From: a bacterium UBP11_UBA4055
GTDB taxonomy: Bacteria; UBA4055
Direction: 5' to 3'
Length of the DNA: 55,593 bases
Assembly: GCA_002382735.1 (NCBI GenBank)
Contig: DFZN01000030.1
Span: forward strand, 1 to 55,593
Part shown: positions 42,430 to 51,015 of the stretch, one piece after another
Position numbering within the stretch: the stretch's first letter is position 1
Layout: every line of letters begins with the position of its first letter
Notes under the pieces: model-generated
What the model was told of the DNA's origin: nothing
The model's database searches: none
Seen by the model: only the letters and a program-made list of their open reading frames with translations
Program-made: the position numbers and the translations under genes

Positions 42430-45098
42430 GCTTCAAGCTTCCTTTGAGTTTCCTTATATTCGAATACCTCGATTATATCATTCTCTTTTATGTCGTTGAA
42501 ATTTTCGATGCCTATACCGCACTCGAATCCTGACGATACTTCTTTTGCGTCGTCTTTGAGCCTCTTCAGAGATATTAATTTTCCCTGATGTACCTCGATG
42601 CCGTTCCTTATAAGCTTCAGCATGGCGTTCCTGATGACCTTTCCTGACTGGACATAACATCCTGCGATCGTTCCGGATTTAGGAACCTTGAACACGGCTC
42701 TGACTTCCGCCGATCCGAGCAGTTCTTCGGTGATCAGCGGCTTGAGCATACCTTCAAGAGCGTTCCTGATATCCTCGAACAGATCGTAGATTATACTGTA
42801 GATCCTGATCTCGACCTTTTTCTGTGCAGCGAGTTCTTTTGCCTTCATGTTCGGCCTTACATGAAATCCCAAAATTACTGCGTCCGAAGCCTCGGCAAGA
42901 AGAACATCGCCCTCTGTAATGGCGCCGACACCTTTTGAGAGTATTTTTACCGCAACTTCATCGTTGGATATCTTCATTAGATTATCACGGATAGCCTCAA
43001 CGGAACCGTCGGCATCGCCTTTTATAATAAGATTAAGGTTCTTAATATCACCCTGTTTTATCTTTTCCGAAACATTGTCAAGCGTGATCACATTGACTTT
43101 ATGTTGTGCCTGAGCCCTGTTTATCTGTTCCCTTTTTGATGCTATCATCTTGGCTTTCTGCTCGTGATCTACGACAACGAACGAGTCCCCTGCATTCGGC
43201 GATCCGGAAAAACCGAGCACCATGACAGGATATGACGGACCTGCTATCTTTATGTTCTCGCGTCTTTCGTTCAGCATTGCCCTTACCTTGCCGTAAGTCT
43301 GTCCGCAGACAAATACATCTCCGACATTTAATGTACCTTTCTGGACGAGTATAGTTGATACCGCACCGAGACCTTTGTCCAGCTTGGACTCTAAGACCGT
43401 GCCGATCGCCTGGCAAGACGGATTAGCTTTAAGCTCCAGCATATCCGATTCAAGAAGGATAGCGTCCAACAGCTCGTTTATTCCCAGACCTGTATGCGCG
43501 GATATCTCAACCGACTGATATTTACCTCCCCACTGCTCGACAAGAATGTTCCTCTGCGACAGCTGTGTTCTGATCCTTTCAGCATCGGCGTTCTGCTTAT
43601 CCATTTTGTTTATCGCGAAAATTATCGGAACTTCTGCCAATAGAGCATGGTCGATCGCTTCGATGGTTTGCGCGTTGACCCTGTCATCCGCAGCTATGAC
43701 TATGATAACGATATCAGTGATCTTTGCGCCTCTCGATCTCATGGCAGTAAAAGCTTCATGGCCGGGAGTATCTAAAAAGGTAAGGCTCTTTTCCTTATAA
43801 TCAACAACATAGGCGCCAATATGCTGAGTGATCCCTCCGGATTCTCCCGCGACCACTTTTGTCTTCCTGATGTAATCCAGAAGTGATGTCTTTCCGTGAT
43901 CCACATGTCCCATTATAGTTATTATCGGGTTCCTTTCCCTTAACAGCGCAGGATCTTCGTGCTCGTCCTCATAGAAGAAATCCTCATCGTATTCGCTTTC
44001 GAACTCGATCTCTGTATCGAATTCCGATGCTATGATCTCGATAGTTTCTTTATCAAGCCTCTGATTTATTGTTACCATCATACCCATTGAGAAACATTTA
44101 GATATTATGTCCATAACAGGTATTTCAAGTTTATTTGCCAGTTCAGAAGTGGAAATGAACTCGGATACACTTACTACATTAACTTCGATCTCCGTACCGT
44201 CTTCCTGCTGTTTCTTTTTCTTTCTCTTCTTGAAAGACTTGGAAGTGTCGGTGCTCATTTTGCTTAAAGTGTCCTTAACTGAATCTTTCACTTCTTCCTG
44301 ATTTACCTTGTCCTTTTTTCTTTTTTTCTTACTTCTTTTTATTCCGTCATCAGCAACTACAACATCACCGTCAGCAACTACTACGGACACTTTTTTGAAC
44401 CTTTTTCTTTTAAAAACAGCTTTGGATTTTGCGGCATCCTCTTTTACGGAGCTTTTATCATCGCTCTTCTTAACTTTTTTACCCTTCTTGTCAGCTGAGT
44501 CGGTTACCGTCGCTGATGCCGCCGGAGGATCATCTTTTTTGAATTCTCTCCTTACAGTCTTAAAATCATCCCTGATCCTTTCGGTGGACGGCCTGTCCGA
44601 TTTATGTATCTTTCTGCCGGAACCTTCCTTGAGGGGTTCTGCTTTTTTCTCCTCTTCCGCTGAAGGTTTTTCGGCATTAAAAGGTTCTTCCTTTATTTCT
44701 TCCGGCGCGGGTTTTTCCGAAGAAACTTCTGCGGGTTCATCCTCTTTGATCTTTCTTCTCTGCCTTTTTCTCTCGGCGCTTCCGTCGTCTGAGTCTTTAT
44801 TCGAGGAAAGTATCTCTTCTATTTCTGGGATCCTCGATTTAATATCTATCTGTTTTTTCTGAGCGTTCGTGATCTTATCGTCCGCTTTGTCTTCATTGTT
44901 TTTCTCTTCGCGGCTTTTGTAGCCTTCCGGATCGAACTTTTTGAGAACGGCTGCGTAGTTTTTTTCATCTATCTTTGAAATGATGCCTTTAGAAATATCG
45001 GCATCAGGGCACTCGCTTTGCAGGTAATCCAATACTTTCTGAGAGGATATCTCAAGCTGCTTTGCAATTTTTGATATTTGGATACTTTTACCTTTCAT
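42426..45098 (-). CDS. infB: Translation initiation factor IF-2
   Basis: 890 residues. The N-terminal IF2_N-like helix-turn-helix region (~1-60) is followed by a long low-complexity lysine/glutamate linker (~60-300). A second IF2_N lies near 310-365. The GTPase domain starts at GHVDHGKTSLLD, with DTPGHEAF and NKMD, and domains II-IV end near CGIGIENFNDIKENDIIEVFE. It brings initiator tRNA to the ribosome. It overlaps rbfA by 4 bp and the L7Ae-like gene by 11 bp. Confidence 0.97.
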   Translation of the reverse strand: MKGKSIQISKIAKQLEISSQKVLDYLQSECPDADISKGIISKIDEKNYAAVLKKFDPEGYKSREEKNNEDKADDKITNAQKKQIDIKSRIPEIEEILSSNKDSDDGSAERKRQRRKIKEDEPAEVSSEKPAPEEIKEEPFNAEKPSAEEEKKAEPLKEGSGRKIHKSDRPSTERIRDDFKTVRREFKKDDPPAASATVTDSADKKGKKVKKSDDKSSVKEDAAKSKAVFKRKRFKKVSVVVADGDVVVADDGIKRSKKKRKKDKVNQEEVKDSVKDTLSKMSTDTSKSFKKRKKKKQQEDGTEIEVNVVSVSEFISTSELANKLEIPVMDIISKCFSMGMMVTINQRLDKETIEIIASEFDTEIEFESEYDEDFFYEDEHEDPALLRERNPIITIMGHVDHGKTSLLDYIRKTKVVAGESGGITQHIGAYVVDYKEKSLTFLDTPGHEAFTAMRSRGAKITDIVIIVIAADDRVNAQTIEAIDHALLAEVPIIFAINKMDKQNADAERIRTQLSQRNILVEQWGGKYQSVEISAHTGLGINELLDAILLESDMLELKANPSCQAIGTVLESKLDKGLGAVSTILVQKGTLNVGDVFVCGQTYGKVRAMLNERRENIKIAGPSYPVMVLGFSGSPNAGDSFVVVDHEQKAKMIASKREQINRAQAQHKVNVITLDNVSEKIKQGDIKNLNLIIKGDADGSVEAIRDNLMKISNDEVAVKILSKGVGAITEGDVLLAEASDAVILGFHVRPNMKAKELAAQKKVEIRIYSIIYDLFEDIRNALEGMLKPLITEELLGSAEVRAVFKVPKSGTIAGCYVQSGKVIRNAMLKLIRNGIEVHQGKLISLKRLKDDAKEVSSGFECGIGIENFNDIKENDIIEVFEYKETQRKLEA

Positions 45099-45438
45099 TT
45101 TCAGATTCCTTCATGTATTGTTTTACAAGTTGCCCGATCTGCACCTGCAGTTCAGATCTTTTTAATCCTATCACTTTTACGCCTTCTTTCCCCGTTTCAC
45201 TTCCCAAGTCGAATTTTCCGTCAAGAAGGCTTACCCTGTTCTCTCCGGTAAACTTCACAAGCGATCTGAATGTATTTTCGCTCGCGTTGCTGTTAACGAG
45301 AACGAGCCCGAGCGATCCGGCGTTCCCGGCCATAATTCTGTTCTGGCCTACGACCGCAACGCCCGACCTTAAAGAAAAATGCAGAAGGGATGTGATCTTT
45401 TTCCTAAGCTCATCTTTATTCCGAATAGTAGCTGTCAA
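45088..45438 (-). CDS. L7Ae/L30e-family RNA-binding protein (YlxQ-like)
   Basis: The domain is recognised from KKITSLLHFSLRSGVAVVGQNRIM, LGLVLVNSNAS and a kink-turn-binding fold of ~100 residues. It lies between nusA and infB, the place of ylxQ in many genomes. The start is ambiguous: the frame overlaps nusA, and TTG at 45438 (with AAGG 6 nt upstream) is the most plausible; a farther ATG at 45471 or an ATT codon are other choices. Confidence 0.75.
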   Translation of the reverse strand: MTATIRNKDELRKKITSLLHFSLRSGVAVVGQNRIMAGNAGSLGLVLVNSNASENTFRSLVKFTGENRVSLLDGKFDLGSETGKEGVKVIGLKRSELQVQIGQLVKQYMKESENER

Positions 45439-46669
45439 GTGTTGCCTTAATATAGTTATATTTGCTCTCATCCATTCCTTCTATCTGAAGAATGACTTCC
45501 ATTTCAGTTTCGTAGAAAGTCTCCGCATCCTTTATGCCGTTAGCCGCAAGTAGCGCTTTGAGCTCATCTGTGAATTCCTCTACTTTTTCGATCGTAAGGT
45601 TTGTCATTTCCTCATACTCCGATTCTGTCATGACCTTGAGCTTATATCCGGATACTTCTTCGGTAAGCTCGACATTGCTGTTCCTCAGTCCCATAACATC
45701 ATCGTAGATATGATCGGGAACTATGACCTCGGCTGTTTTATTGTCAACATCAAGATCTAGCTGATACTCGGTTTTTATACCGAGCAGCCTGGTAATGAAC
45801 ATCTTCGGCTCGTTTATCTTCTGGATAATATCGATCTTCTCTTTGTTCAGCTCGGAAACGATCGCGGTGATCCTTGCGCCTCTCTGACCGACGCAGGCTC
45901 CTACGGGGTCCACCCTTGAATCAAGAGTTTCGAGGATTACTTTTGAACGAATACCCGGCCTTCTGGCGACCTGGATGATTTCGATGATCCCGTCGCTGAT
46001 CTCCGGGACCTCGGTCTCGAAAAGTTTCTTTATAAAATCGCTGTCTGACCTTGACACGATGACCTTAACATCCTGGTTCTTGAAGTAAACATCTTTAATA
46101 ACAGCTTTGAGCAGCTCTCCCCTTCTGTATCTTTCATTGAACACTGATTCTGATTTGGGCATTATGACCTCAATATCGTCGTAATTGATCTTGATCTCCC
46201 TCGGGGTTATCTGGTGTATCGAACCCATTATGATTTCACCGATCTTCTCGATATATGTGTCGTAAGTGTTGGCTCTCTCAACCTTCTTGATCTTCTGAGC
46301 AAGTATCTGCTTGGCGGCAATAATGTGCCTTCTGCCGAAAGAGTTGAAATCGATTATCTCAGGCAGATCATCTCCGACTTCAGCATCGGGGTCTATCGCG
46401 AGCGCGTCGGTGAGCTTTATCTGGCTTACCGGATTGTCAAAATCCTCATCTGCCACTACCTCACGCTCATGCATGATCTCCACATCCCCTGTATCTATAT
46501 TGAATGTCACGCTGAAATAATCTTCGGCGTTCTCTTCCTCGTCAAGATTAAATTTCTTTTTGAGTATGCTGAGAAAGATCGATTTAACGATCTCGGAGAG
46601 TTTTGACCTTTCGATCTTTTTCTCTTTTATTATGCCTTCAATGGCGTTCACTACTTCTCGGGTGTCCAT
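45416..46669 (-). CDS. nusA: Transcription factor NusA
   Basis: 418 residues. N-terminal RNA-polymerase-binding domain, S1 domain (~135-200) with GSIHQITPREIKI, and two KH domains with VARRPGIRSKV and DPVGACVGQRGARI. The acidic C-terminal repeats of E. coli NusA are absent, but a region with DELKALLAANGIKDAETF resembles one helix-hairpin-helix repeat. The ATG is preceded by GGAGG with 9-nt spacing; an in-frame TTG nearer is too close. NusA enhances pausing and intrinsic termination, relevant to the attenuator upstream of this operon. Confidence 0.95.
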   Translation of the reverse strand: MDTREVVNAIEGIIKEKKIERSKLSEIVKSIFLSILKKKFNLDEEENAEDYFSVTFNIDTGDVEIMHEREVVADEDFDNPVSQIKLTDALAIDPDAEVGDDLPEIIDFNSFGRRHIIAAKQILAQKIKKVERANTYDTYIEKIGEIIMGSIHQITPREIKINYDDIEVIMPKSESVFNERYRRGELLKAVIKDVYFKNQDVKVIVSRSDSDFIKKLFETEVPEISDGIIEIIQVARRPGIRSKVILETLDSRVDPVGACVGQRGARITAIVSELNKEKIDIIQKINEPKMFITRLLGIKTEYQLDLDVDNKTAEVIVPDHIYDDVMGLRNSNVELTEEVSGYKLKVMTESEYEEMTNLTIEKVEEFTDELKALLAANGIKDAETFYETEMEVILQIEGMDESKYNYIKATLDSYYSE

Positions 46670-46693
46670 TTGATACAACCTCCGGATTTTAGA

Positions 46694-47155
46694 TTAAAAT
46701 TTAATTTTTATTTTGGCTTTCAGAATATCTTTGTAACCTATTTCAAGCTCTTTAGCCTCAGTTTTCAGAACGATATGATCAGGTCCCGCTTTTATCAGTT
46801 CTCCTTCAAAATTTACGGTCTTTTCACCTGAATTGACAGATAGTTTAAGTGTCCTTCCCTCATTCCATGAAAAATCCCTGAACTCCCTTAATTCCCTGTC
46901 TATCCCCGGCGAGCTGACTTCGAGCTGATGATCGGGAGGAAGCAGTTTCATACCATCAGAATCTGCCAGTTTTCTGAACTCCTTTGTTATTGATGTAAGA
47001 ACACCGATCGTAGGACCTTCTTTCGAACCTACGATTATCCTCAATACCGGACCTCTTGAATTCGAAGATATCGTAACACCTACAAGCTCCTGTCCGTATT
47101 TTTCTGCGATGGGCCTTACCGCATCAGATATTTTGGCTGTGTCTTCCGTAAACAC
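46694..47155 (-). CDS. rimP: Ribosome maturation factor RimP
   Basis: 153 residues. Typical RimP: an N-terminal alpha/beta domain (EKYGQELVGVTISS), HQLEVSSPGIDREL near residue 80, and a C-terminal SH3-like part. It assists 30S assembly and heads the nusA-infB operon. The start is odd: the GTG at 47155 directly abuts AAGGAGG with no spacing, and no ATG, GTG or TTG lies downstream before conserved sequence. A rarer start (ACG at 47149, 6-nt spacing) is possible. Confidence 0.9.
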   Translation of the reverse strand: MFTEDTAKISDAVRPIAEKYGQELVGVTISSNSRGPVLRIIVGSKEGPTIGVLTSITKEFRKLADSDGMKLLPPDHQLEVSSPGIDRELREFRDFSWNEGRTLKLSVNSGEKTVNFEGELIKAGPDHIVLKTEAKELEIGYKDILKAKIKIKF

Positions 47156-47170
47156 CCTCCTTGTTCATAT

Positions 47171-47194
47171 AAAAAAAGTGGGAGCCTTCCCACT
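47171..47194 (-). terminator. Intrinsic terminator/attenuator in the rimP-nusA leader
   Basis: Minus strand: perfect 7-bp stem AGTGGGA/TCCCACT with a 4-nt loop, followed by seven Ts. It lies downstream of dxs but also downstream of the rimP-operon promoter and only ~8 nt before the rimP ribosome-binding site, so it must be read through for rimP and nusA to be expressed. Confidence 0.75.
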
Positions 47195-47226
47195 TCTTTA
47201 AGTTCTTCAATCAAAGTAACCGTGTA

Positions 47227-47255
47227 AATATAAGTCATAATTATGCTTAATGCAA
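47227..47255 (-). promoter_or_regulatory. Promoter of the rimP-nusA-infB operon
   Basis: TTGCAT (47255-47250), 17-bp spacer, TATATT (47232-47227), beginning 3 bp after the dxs stop. The predicted start near 47220 gives a ~65-nt leader that contains the attenuator hairpin. Confidence 0.65.
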
Positions 47256-47257
47256 GG

Positions 47258-49138
47258 TCAAAGTAAAGTTTTTTTAACGAATTCTTCAACAGTTGCGGCT
47301 ATGCCTTCATAATCGAGCCCGGTCTTCTTCATCAGTTTATCTGTGCTTCCATGCTCAATAAATTTATCCGGAATGCCTATTCTCTTCAAATTCACATTAT
47401 TGAAACTTTTCGAATTATAATATTCCATGACAGCGGAACCAAAACCGCCGGCGAGACTGCCTTCCTCAACTGAAATAATATTTTTATAGCCTGAATATAC
47501 TTCATCAAGGATCTCTGTATCAAGAGGCTTTATGAATTTCATATCGTAAACAGCAGGATTAATACCTTTCTCCTTCAATATAACGCAGGCACTGATTACT
47601 TGATTAGTTATGTTTCCCACGCTCAAGATCGCAGTATCTGAACCTTCTGTCAGTTTCTCCCCTTTACCCAACTTGACCATCTTGAACGGTGAATCAAAAC
47701 CCGAACCTACTCCTGATCCTCTCGGGTATCTTATGGCGAACAGACCTTTCAGTTTTGAAGCTGTGTAGAGCATGTTCCTAAGCTCTGATTCGTTGCTCGG
47801 AGACATTATAATAATGTTCGGTATTATTCTGAGATATGATATATCGAAAACTCCGTGATGCGTCGGGCCGTCTTCACCTACAAGTCCGGACCTGTCGATA
47901 GCGAAGATCATGTCGAGCTCCTGAAGGGCACAGTCGTGGATTATCTGGTCGTATGACCTTTGAAGAAAAGTGGAATATATTGCCACAACGGGTTTTAGAT
48001 TCCTGCATGATAAGGCTGCGGCAAAAGTCACTGCGTGCTCTTCAGCTATACCCACATCGAAAAATCTATCGGGATACAATTCCGCGAAGTCGTTAAGACC
48101 AGTACCTATTTTCATCGCGGCTGTTATAGCAACAATCCTCTTATCCTTTTCCGCTATTTCACAAAGGGCTTTACCGAAAACATCCTGATATTTCGGACTG
48201 CCCTTCTGCTCCTTTTTCTCTAAAGCCAGAATACCGGGATTTACGCCGTGATATATTCCCTTTTCATCCTGTTCAGCAGGCTTGTAGCCTTTGCCTTTTT
48301 CAGTCAGTATGTGCAGAAAAACCGGACCTGAGACCTTGTTTTTTATGTTTTCGAGAACCTTTACAAGTGCCGGTATGTTATGGCCGTCCACCGGACCGAT
48401 ATAGTTAAAGCCGAGCTTTTCGAACAATATTCCGGGAGTCAAAAGACTCTTAAAGCTGTCCTCTATCCTGGCAAAACCGCTCCTGATATGCTTACCGAGC
48501 TTGTATTTCCCCGCATAATCCCAAATCTCATTCCTAATCCTGTTGAATGTTGGATCAGAAAGCAAAGATGTCGTGTATTTTGAAACAGCACCTACATTTT
48601 TAGATATCGACATTTCGTTATCATTAAGAACTACTATGAAATCCTTTCCGGAAACTCCGGCATTGTTCAGTCCTTCAAAAGCCAGACCTCCGGTTATTGA
48701 TCCGTCTCCGATCACCGAAATAACTTTATAATCCTCACCGTTGATCTCTCTTGCCATAACGAACCCGAAACCTGCCGAGATTGATGTGGAGGCATGACCG
48801 ACTCCGAATGAATCGTACATCGATTCCGAAGGCTTGATAAAACCGCTGATCCCGCCGAGCTGCCTGTTGGTATGAAAAACATCCCTTCTGCCGGTGTATA
48901 TCTTGTGCGCATAAGCCTGATGACCCACATCCCATATAAGCTTGTCTTGAGGAAGATCGAAAACTTTCATTAAAGCGATCGTAAGTTCGACTGTACCCAA
49001 ACTTGGAGCAAGATGCCCTCCTGTCTTATCAATGTTATCGATAATGAATTTCCTCGTTTCGGCGGCAAGCTCCCTCATTTCTTCCGTATTGAGCCTTTTT
49101 ATATCTGAGGGAGAATTTATTTTAGACAGTATTCCCAA
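47258..49138 (-). CDS. dxs: 1-deoxy-D-xylulose-5-phosphate synthase
   Basis: 626 residues. Makes the first intermediate of the MEP isoprenoid pathway. VGHQAYAHKIYTGR, the thiamine-diphosphate signature GDGSITGGLAFEGLNNA near residue 142, GPVDGHN, DVGIAEEHAVTFAAAL and GLVGEDGPTHHG are diagnostic. TTG start (49138), overlapping kdsB by 17 bp, with AAGGA 4 nt upstream. Confidence 0.95.
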   Translation of the reverse strand: MGILSKINSPSDIKRLNTEEMRELAAETRKFIIDNIDKTGGHLAPSLGTVELTIALMKVFDLPQDKLIWDVGHQAYAHKIYTGRRDVFHTNRQLGGISGFIKPSESMYDSFGVGHASTSISAGFGFVMAREINGEDYKVISVIGDGSITGGLAFEGLNNAGVSGKDFIVVLNDNEMSISKNVGAVSKYTTSLLSDPTFNRIRNEIWDYAGKYKLGKHIRSGFARIEDSFKSLLTPGILFEKLGFNYIGPVDGHNIPALVKVLENIKNKVSGPVFLHILTEKGKGYKPAEQDEKGIYHGVNPGILALEKKEQKGSPKYQDVFGKALCEIAEKDKRIVAITAAMKIGTGLNDFAELYPDRFFDVGIAEEHAVTFAAALSCRNLKPVVAIYSTFLQRSYDQIIHDCALQELDMIFAIDRSGLVGEDGPTHHGVFDISYLRIIPNIIIMSPSNESELRNMLYTASKLKGLFAIRYPRGSGVGSGFDSPFKMVKLGKGEKLTEGSDTAILSVGNITNQVISACVILKEKGINPAVYDMKFIKPLDTEILDEVYSGYKNIISVEEGSLAGGFGSAVMEYYNSKSFNNVNLKRIGIPDKFIEHGSTDKLMKKTGLDYEGIAATVEEFVKKTLL

Positions 49139-49877
49139 CTCTTCCTTCTTTATCAGTTATTATTCTTCTGACTTTATCAAGGTCTTCCTGCGTATCCACG
49201 CCTGCAGTTTCCATGAAAACCTCGACGCATTTGATCCTGTAACCGTTCTCGAGTATCCTCAGCTGCTCTAGCGATTCGGCTGTTTCAAGTGTTGTACTCG
49301 GTAATTTTACGAATGTTTTAAGAAAACTGCTTCTGTATGCGTAAAGCCCGATATGCTTATAATATACAGGTTCCGACCTGAAATTGTTCGGTATCCTTGA
49401 CCGGGAGAAGTAGAGAGCACAAAGCTCATTGTTCATGACAACCTTAACAGTGTTTTTACTGTCAGGATCTCCGTCTGTGCCTATTTTAATTACCGGAGTA
49501 CAGCAAACTGCGCTTTCTGTCCTTATAAGCTCATCAACGACCCTGTCAATTACATCCGGATTGAGAAGAGGTTCGTCTCCCTGAATATTGACTACTATAT
49601 CGCAGTCAACATTTTTCACAGCCTCGTAACATCTGTCCGTACCTGAACGGATATCGGAGCCTGTCATGCACACTTTAATGCCTCTTTCGGTAAGGTGGTT
49701 TTTTATCAGTTCGCTGTCCGTAGCTACGATCACATCATCAAGTATCCTGCTTTTCGCAGCCTGTTCAGCCACTCTTACGATCATACTCTTACCGTTTATA
49801 TCCTTCAGAGGCTTACCGGGCAGTCTCGTCGAATCGTATCTTGCGGGTATCACTCCGATGGCCTTCAGTCTAAGCAT
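49122..49877 (-). CDS. kdsB: 3-deoxy-manno-octulosonate cytidylyltransferase
   Basis: 251 residues. Activates KDO as CMP-KDO for lipopolysaccharide inner core. ARYDSTRLPGKPL near residue 12, VVNIQGDEPLL and HIGLYAYRSSFL are the family landmarks. This is the best direct evidence for an outer membrane. It overlaps the response-regulator gene by 8 bp. Confidence 0.95.
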   Translation of the reverse strand: MLRLKAIGVIPARYDSTRLPGKPLKDINGKSMIVRVAEQAAKSRILDDVIVATDSELIKNHLTERGIKVCMTGSDIRSGTDRCYEAVKNVDCDIVVNIQGDEPLLNPDVIDRVVDELIRTESAVCCTPVIKIGTDGDPDSKNTVKVVMNNELCALYFSRSRIPNNFRSEPVYYKHIGLYAYRSSFLKTFVKLPSTTLETAESLEQLRILENGYRIKCVEVFMETAGVDTQEDLDKVRRIITDKEGRVGNTV

Positions 49878-50220
49878 TTAATATCCTTTTCAGCTCTTCT
49901 ATCTCAAAAGGCTTGTCCAGAAGTCCGGACACGCCGTATTCAGACATTTTGTCTTCAGGGAGTATCTGATGATACCCCGATATAATATATACTTTTGTTC
50001 CCGGATACTTGATCTTTATCTTTCTGGCTATGTCTATTCCAGTCATGTCAGGCATCTGATAGTCAGTAACAACTATATCGAAATCGTTCGTCTGGAATTT
50101 CTTATCGAGATTATATCCCGATGAAATCGCCACGACCTCATGGCCGAGTATCTCAATTATCTCTGTAAGTACTTCCAGTATGTCCGGCTGATCGTCGATT
50201 ATCAGTACTTTCTTTCCCAT
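49870..50220 (-). CDS. Single-domain response regulator (CheY-like)
   Basis: 116 residues, receiver domain only. Acid pocket DD at 9-10, phosphoacceptor Asp53 in VVTDYQMPD, Ser81 (the usual switch Thr/Ser) and Lys103 in LDKPF are all present. There is no output domain, so signalling would be by protein contact. Upstream of kdsB and dxs with tight overlaps. Its kinase is not adjacent. Confidence 0.9.
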   Translation of the reverse strand: MGKKVLIIDDQPDILEVLTEIIEILGHEVVAISSGYNLDKKFQTNDFDIVVTDYQMPDMTGIDIARKIKIKYPGTKVYIISGYHQILPEDKMSEYGVSGLLDKPFEIEELKRILNA

Positions 50221-50292
50221 CGTTTCTTCCGCAATAATTCCATCATCAATTTTAAGCTAATTAACTGAAAATTTCAAGCTTTATTTTTAAAA

Positions 50293-50325
50293 TAAAAAAA
50301 AGAAGCCGAAGCTTCTTTTTTCTAA
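50293..50325 (-). terminator. Intrinsic terminator after the 50829-50344 gene
   Basis: Stem GAAGC/GCTTC with a 4-nt loop, extended by A-T pairs, and flanked by A and T tracts on either side, so it works best on the minus strand (poly-T from 50301 downward) and may also act in the other direction. Confidence 0.7.
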
Positions 50326-50343
50326 AGATCGAGTATTTAAGTA

Positions 50344-50829
50344 TCAGTTGTTCTTTATCTCCTGAACAGACTCGTCATGTCTTTTAAGCTCTCTGGCTTC
50401 CATATCGTCTGCTTTTTTAAGCATTTCCTTAGCCCTTTTTCTTACGGCATTGACCTGCTTCATCTGATTCTCATGCCTTCGAGTTTCTCTGTCGAGAAGA
50501 GTTTCTCTGCTTAATGCCGCTATCCCTGAATTATCTTTGTTGTCAGAGATCTTTTTCGGTGTTTCTTTTGCCTTTACTTTCTCTTTTACAGCAGGTGTTT
50601 CGTTTTCGAATTCCTCATCAGCCGGACTTTCATCACCGAAATCCTCGTCCGTGAATTCGTCGTCTTCGCCTACATCCGGAGTTCCCGTGCCGGCAGCTCC
50701 ATCAACATTTTTCTCAATTCCTTCTCCCCTGCCTGATCTTCCGTTCTGAGCATTAATTCCCGTAGAGCAAACGGTAATAAGAGCGAGGATGAAAAGCAAA
50801 AAGAACACACTTTTCAGCGATCCTGTCAT
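50344..50829 (-). CDS. Secreted acidic protein with coiled-coil C-terminus
   Basis: 161 residues. Signal peptide with cleavage near GINAQ. An acidic low-complexity region (~45-85, DEDFGDESPADEEFENE) is followed by a long helical region (~115-161) rich in charged residues. No known family. Its promoter has a striking palindromic spacer. AAGGAGG precedes the ATG by 4 nt. Confidence 0.65.
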   Translation of the reverse strand: MTGSLKSVFFLLFILALITVCSTGINAQNGRSGRGEGIEKNVDGAAGTGTPDVGEDDEFTDEDFGDESPADEEFENETPAVKEKVKAKETPKKISDNKDNSGIAALSRETLLDRETRRHENQMKQVNAVRKRAKEMLKKADDMEARELKRHDESVQEIKNN

Positions 50830-50865
50830 AGATCCTCCTTTTTTTTAATTAATCTGACAAAGCTT

Positions 50866-50894
50866 AATATAACATCGCAGCGATGTTTTATCAA
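50866..50894 (-). promoter_or_regulatory. Promoter with palindromic spacer upstream of the 50829 gene
   Basis: TTGATA (50894-50889), a 17-bp spacer, and TATATT (50871-50866). The 17-bp palindrome AACATCGC-A-GCGATGTT (50871-50887) occupies almost the whole spacer, with perfect 8-bp arms. This geometry fits a dimeric regulator acting between the boxes. Confidence 0.6.
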
Positions 50895-51015
50895 CTTAAA
50901 AATTTAAAATGTTTCAGTATTTCAAAAAATTAATTATATTTGTGCAGCATTTTGAGAACAATCCGATGCCTGAAAAGTAAAAGCCTGAAAAATAATTAGA
51001 GAGATCAAAGGCTGT

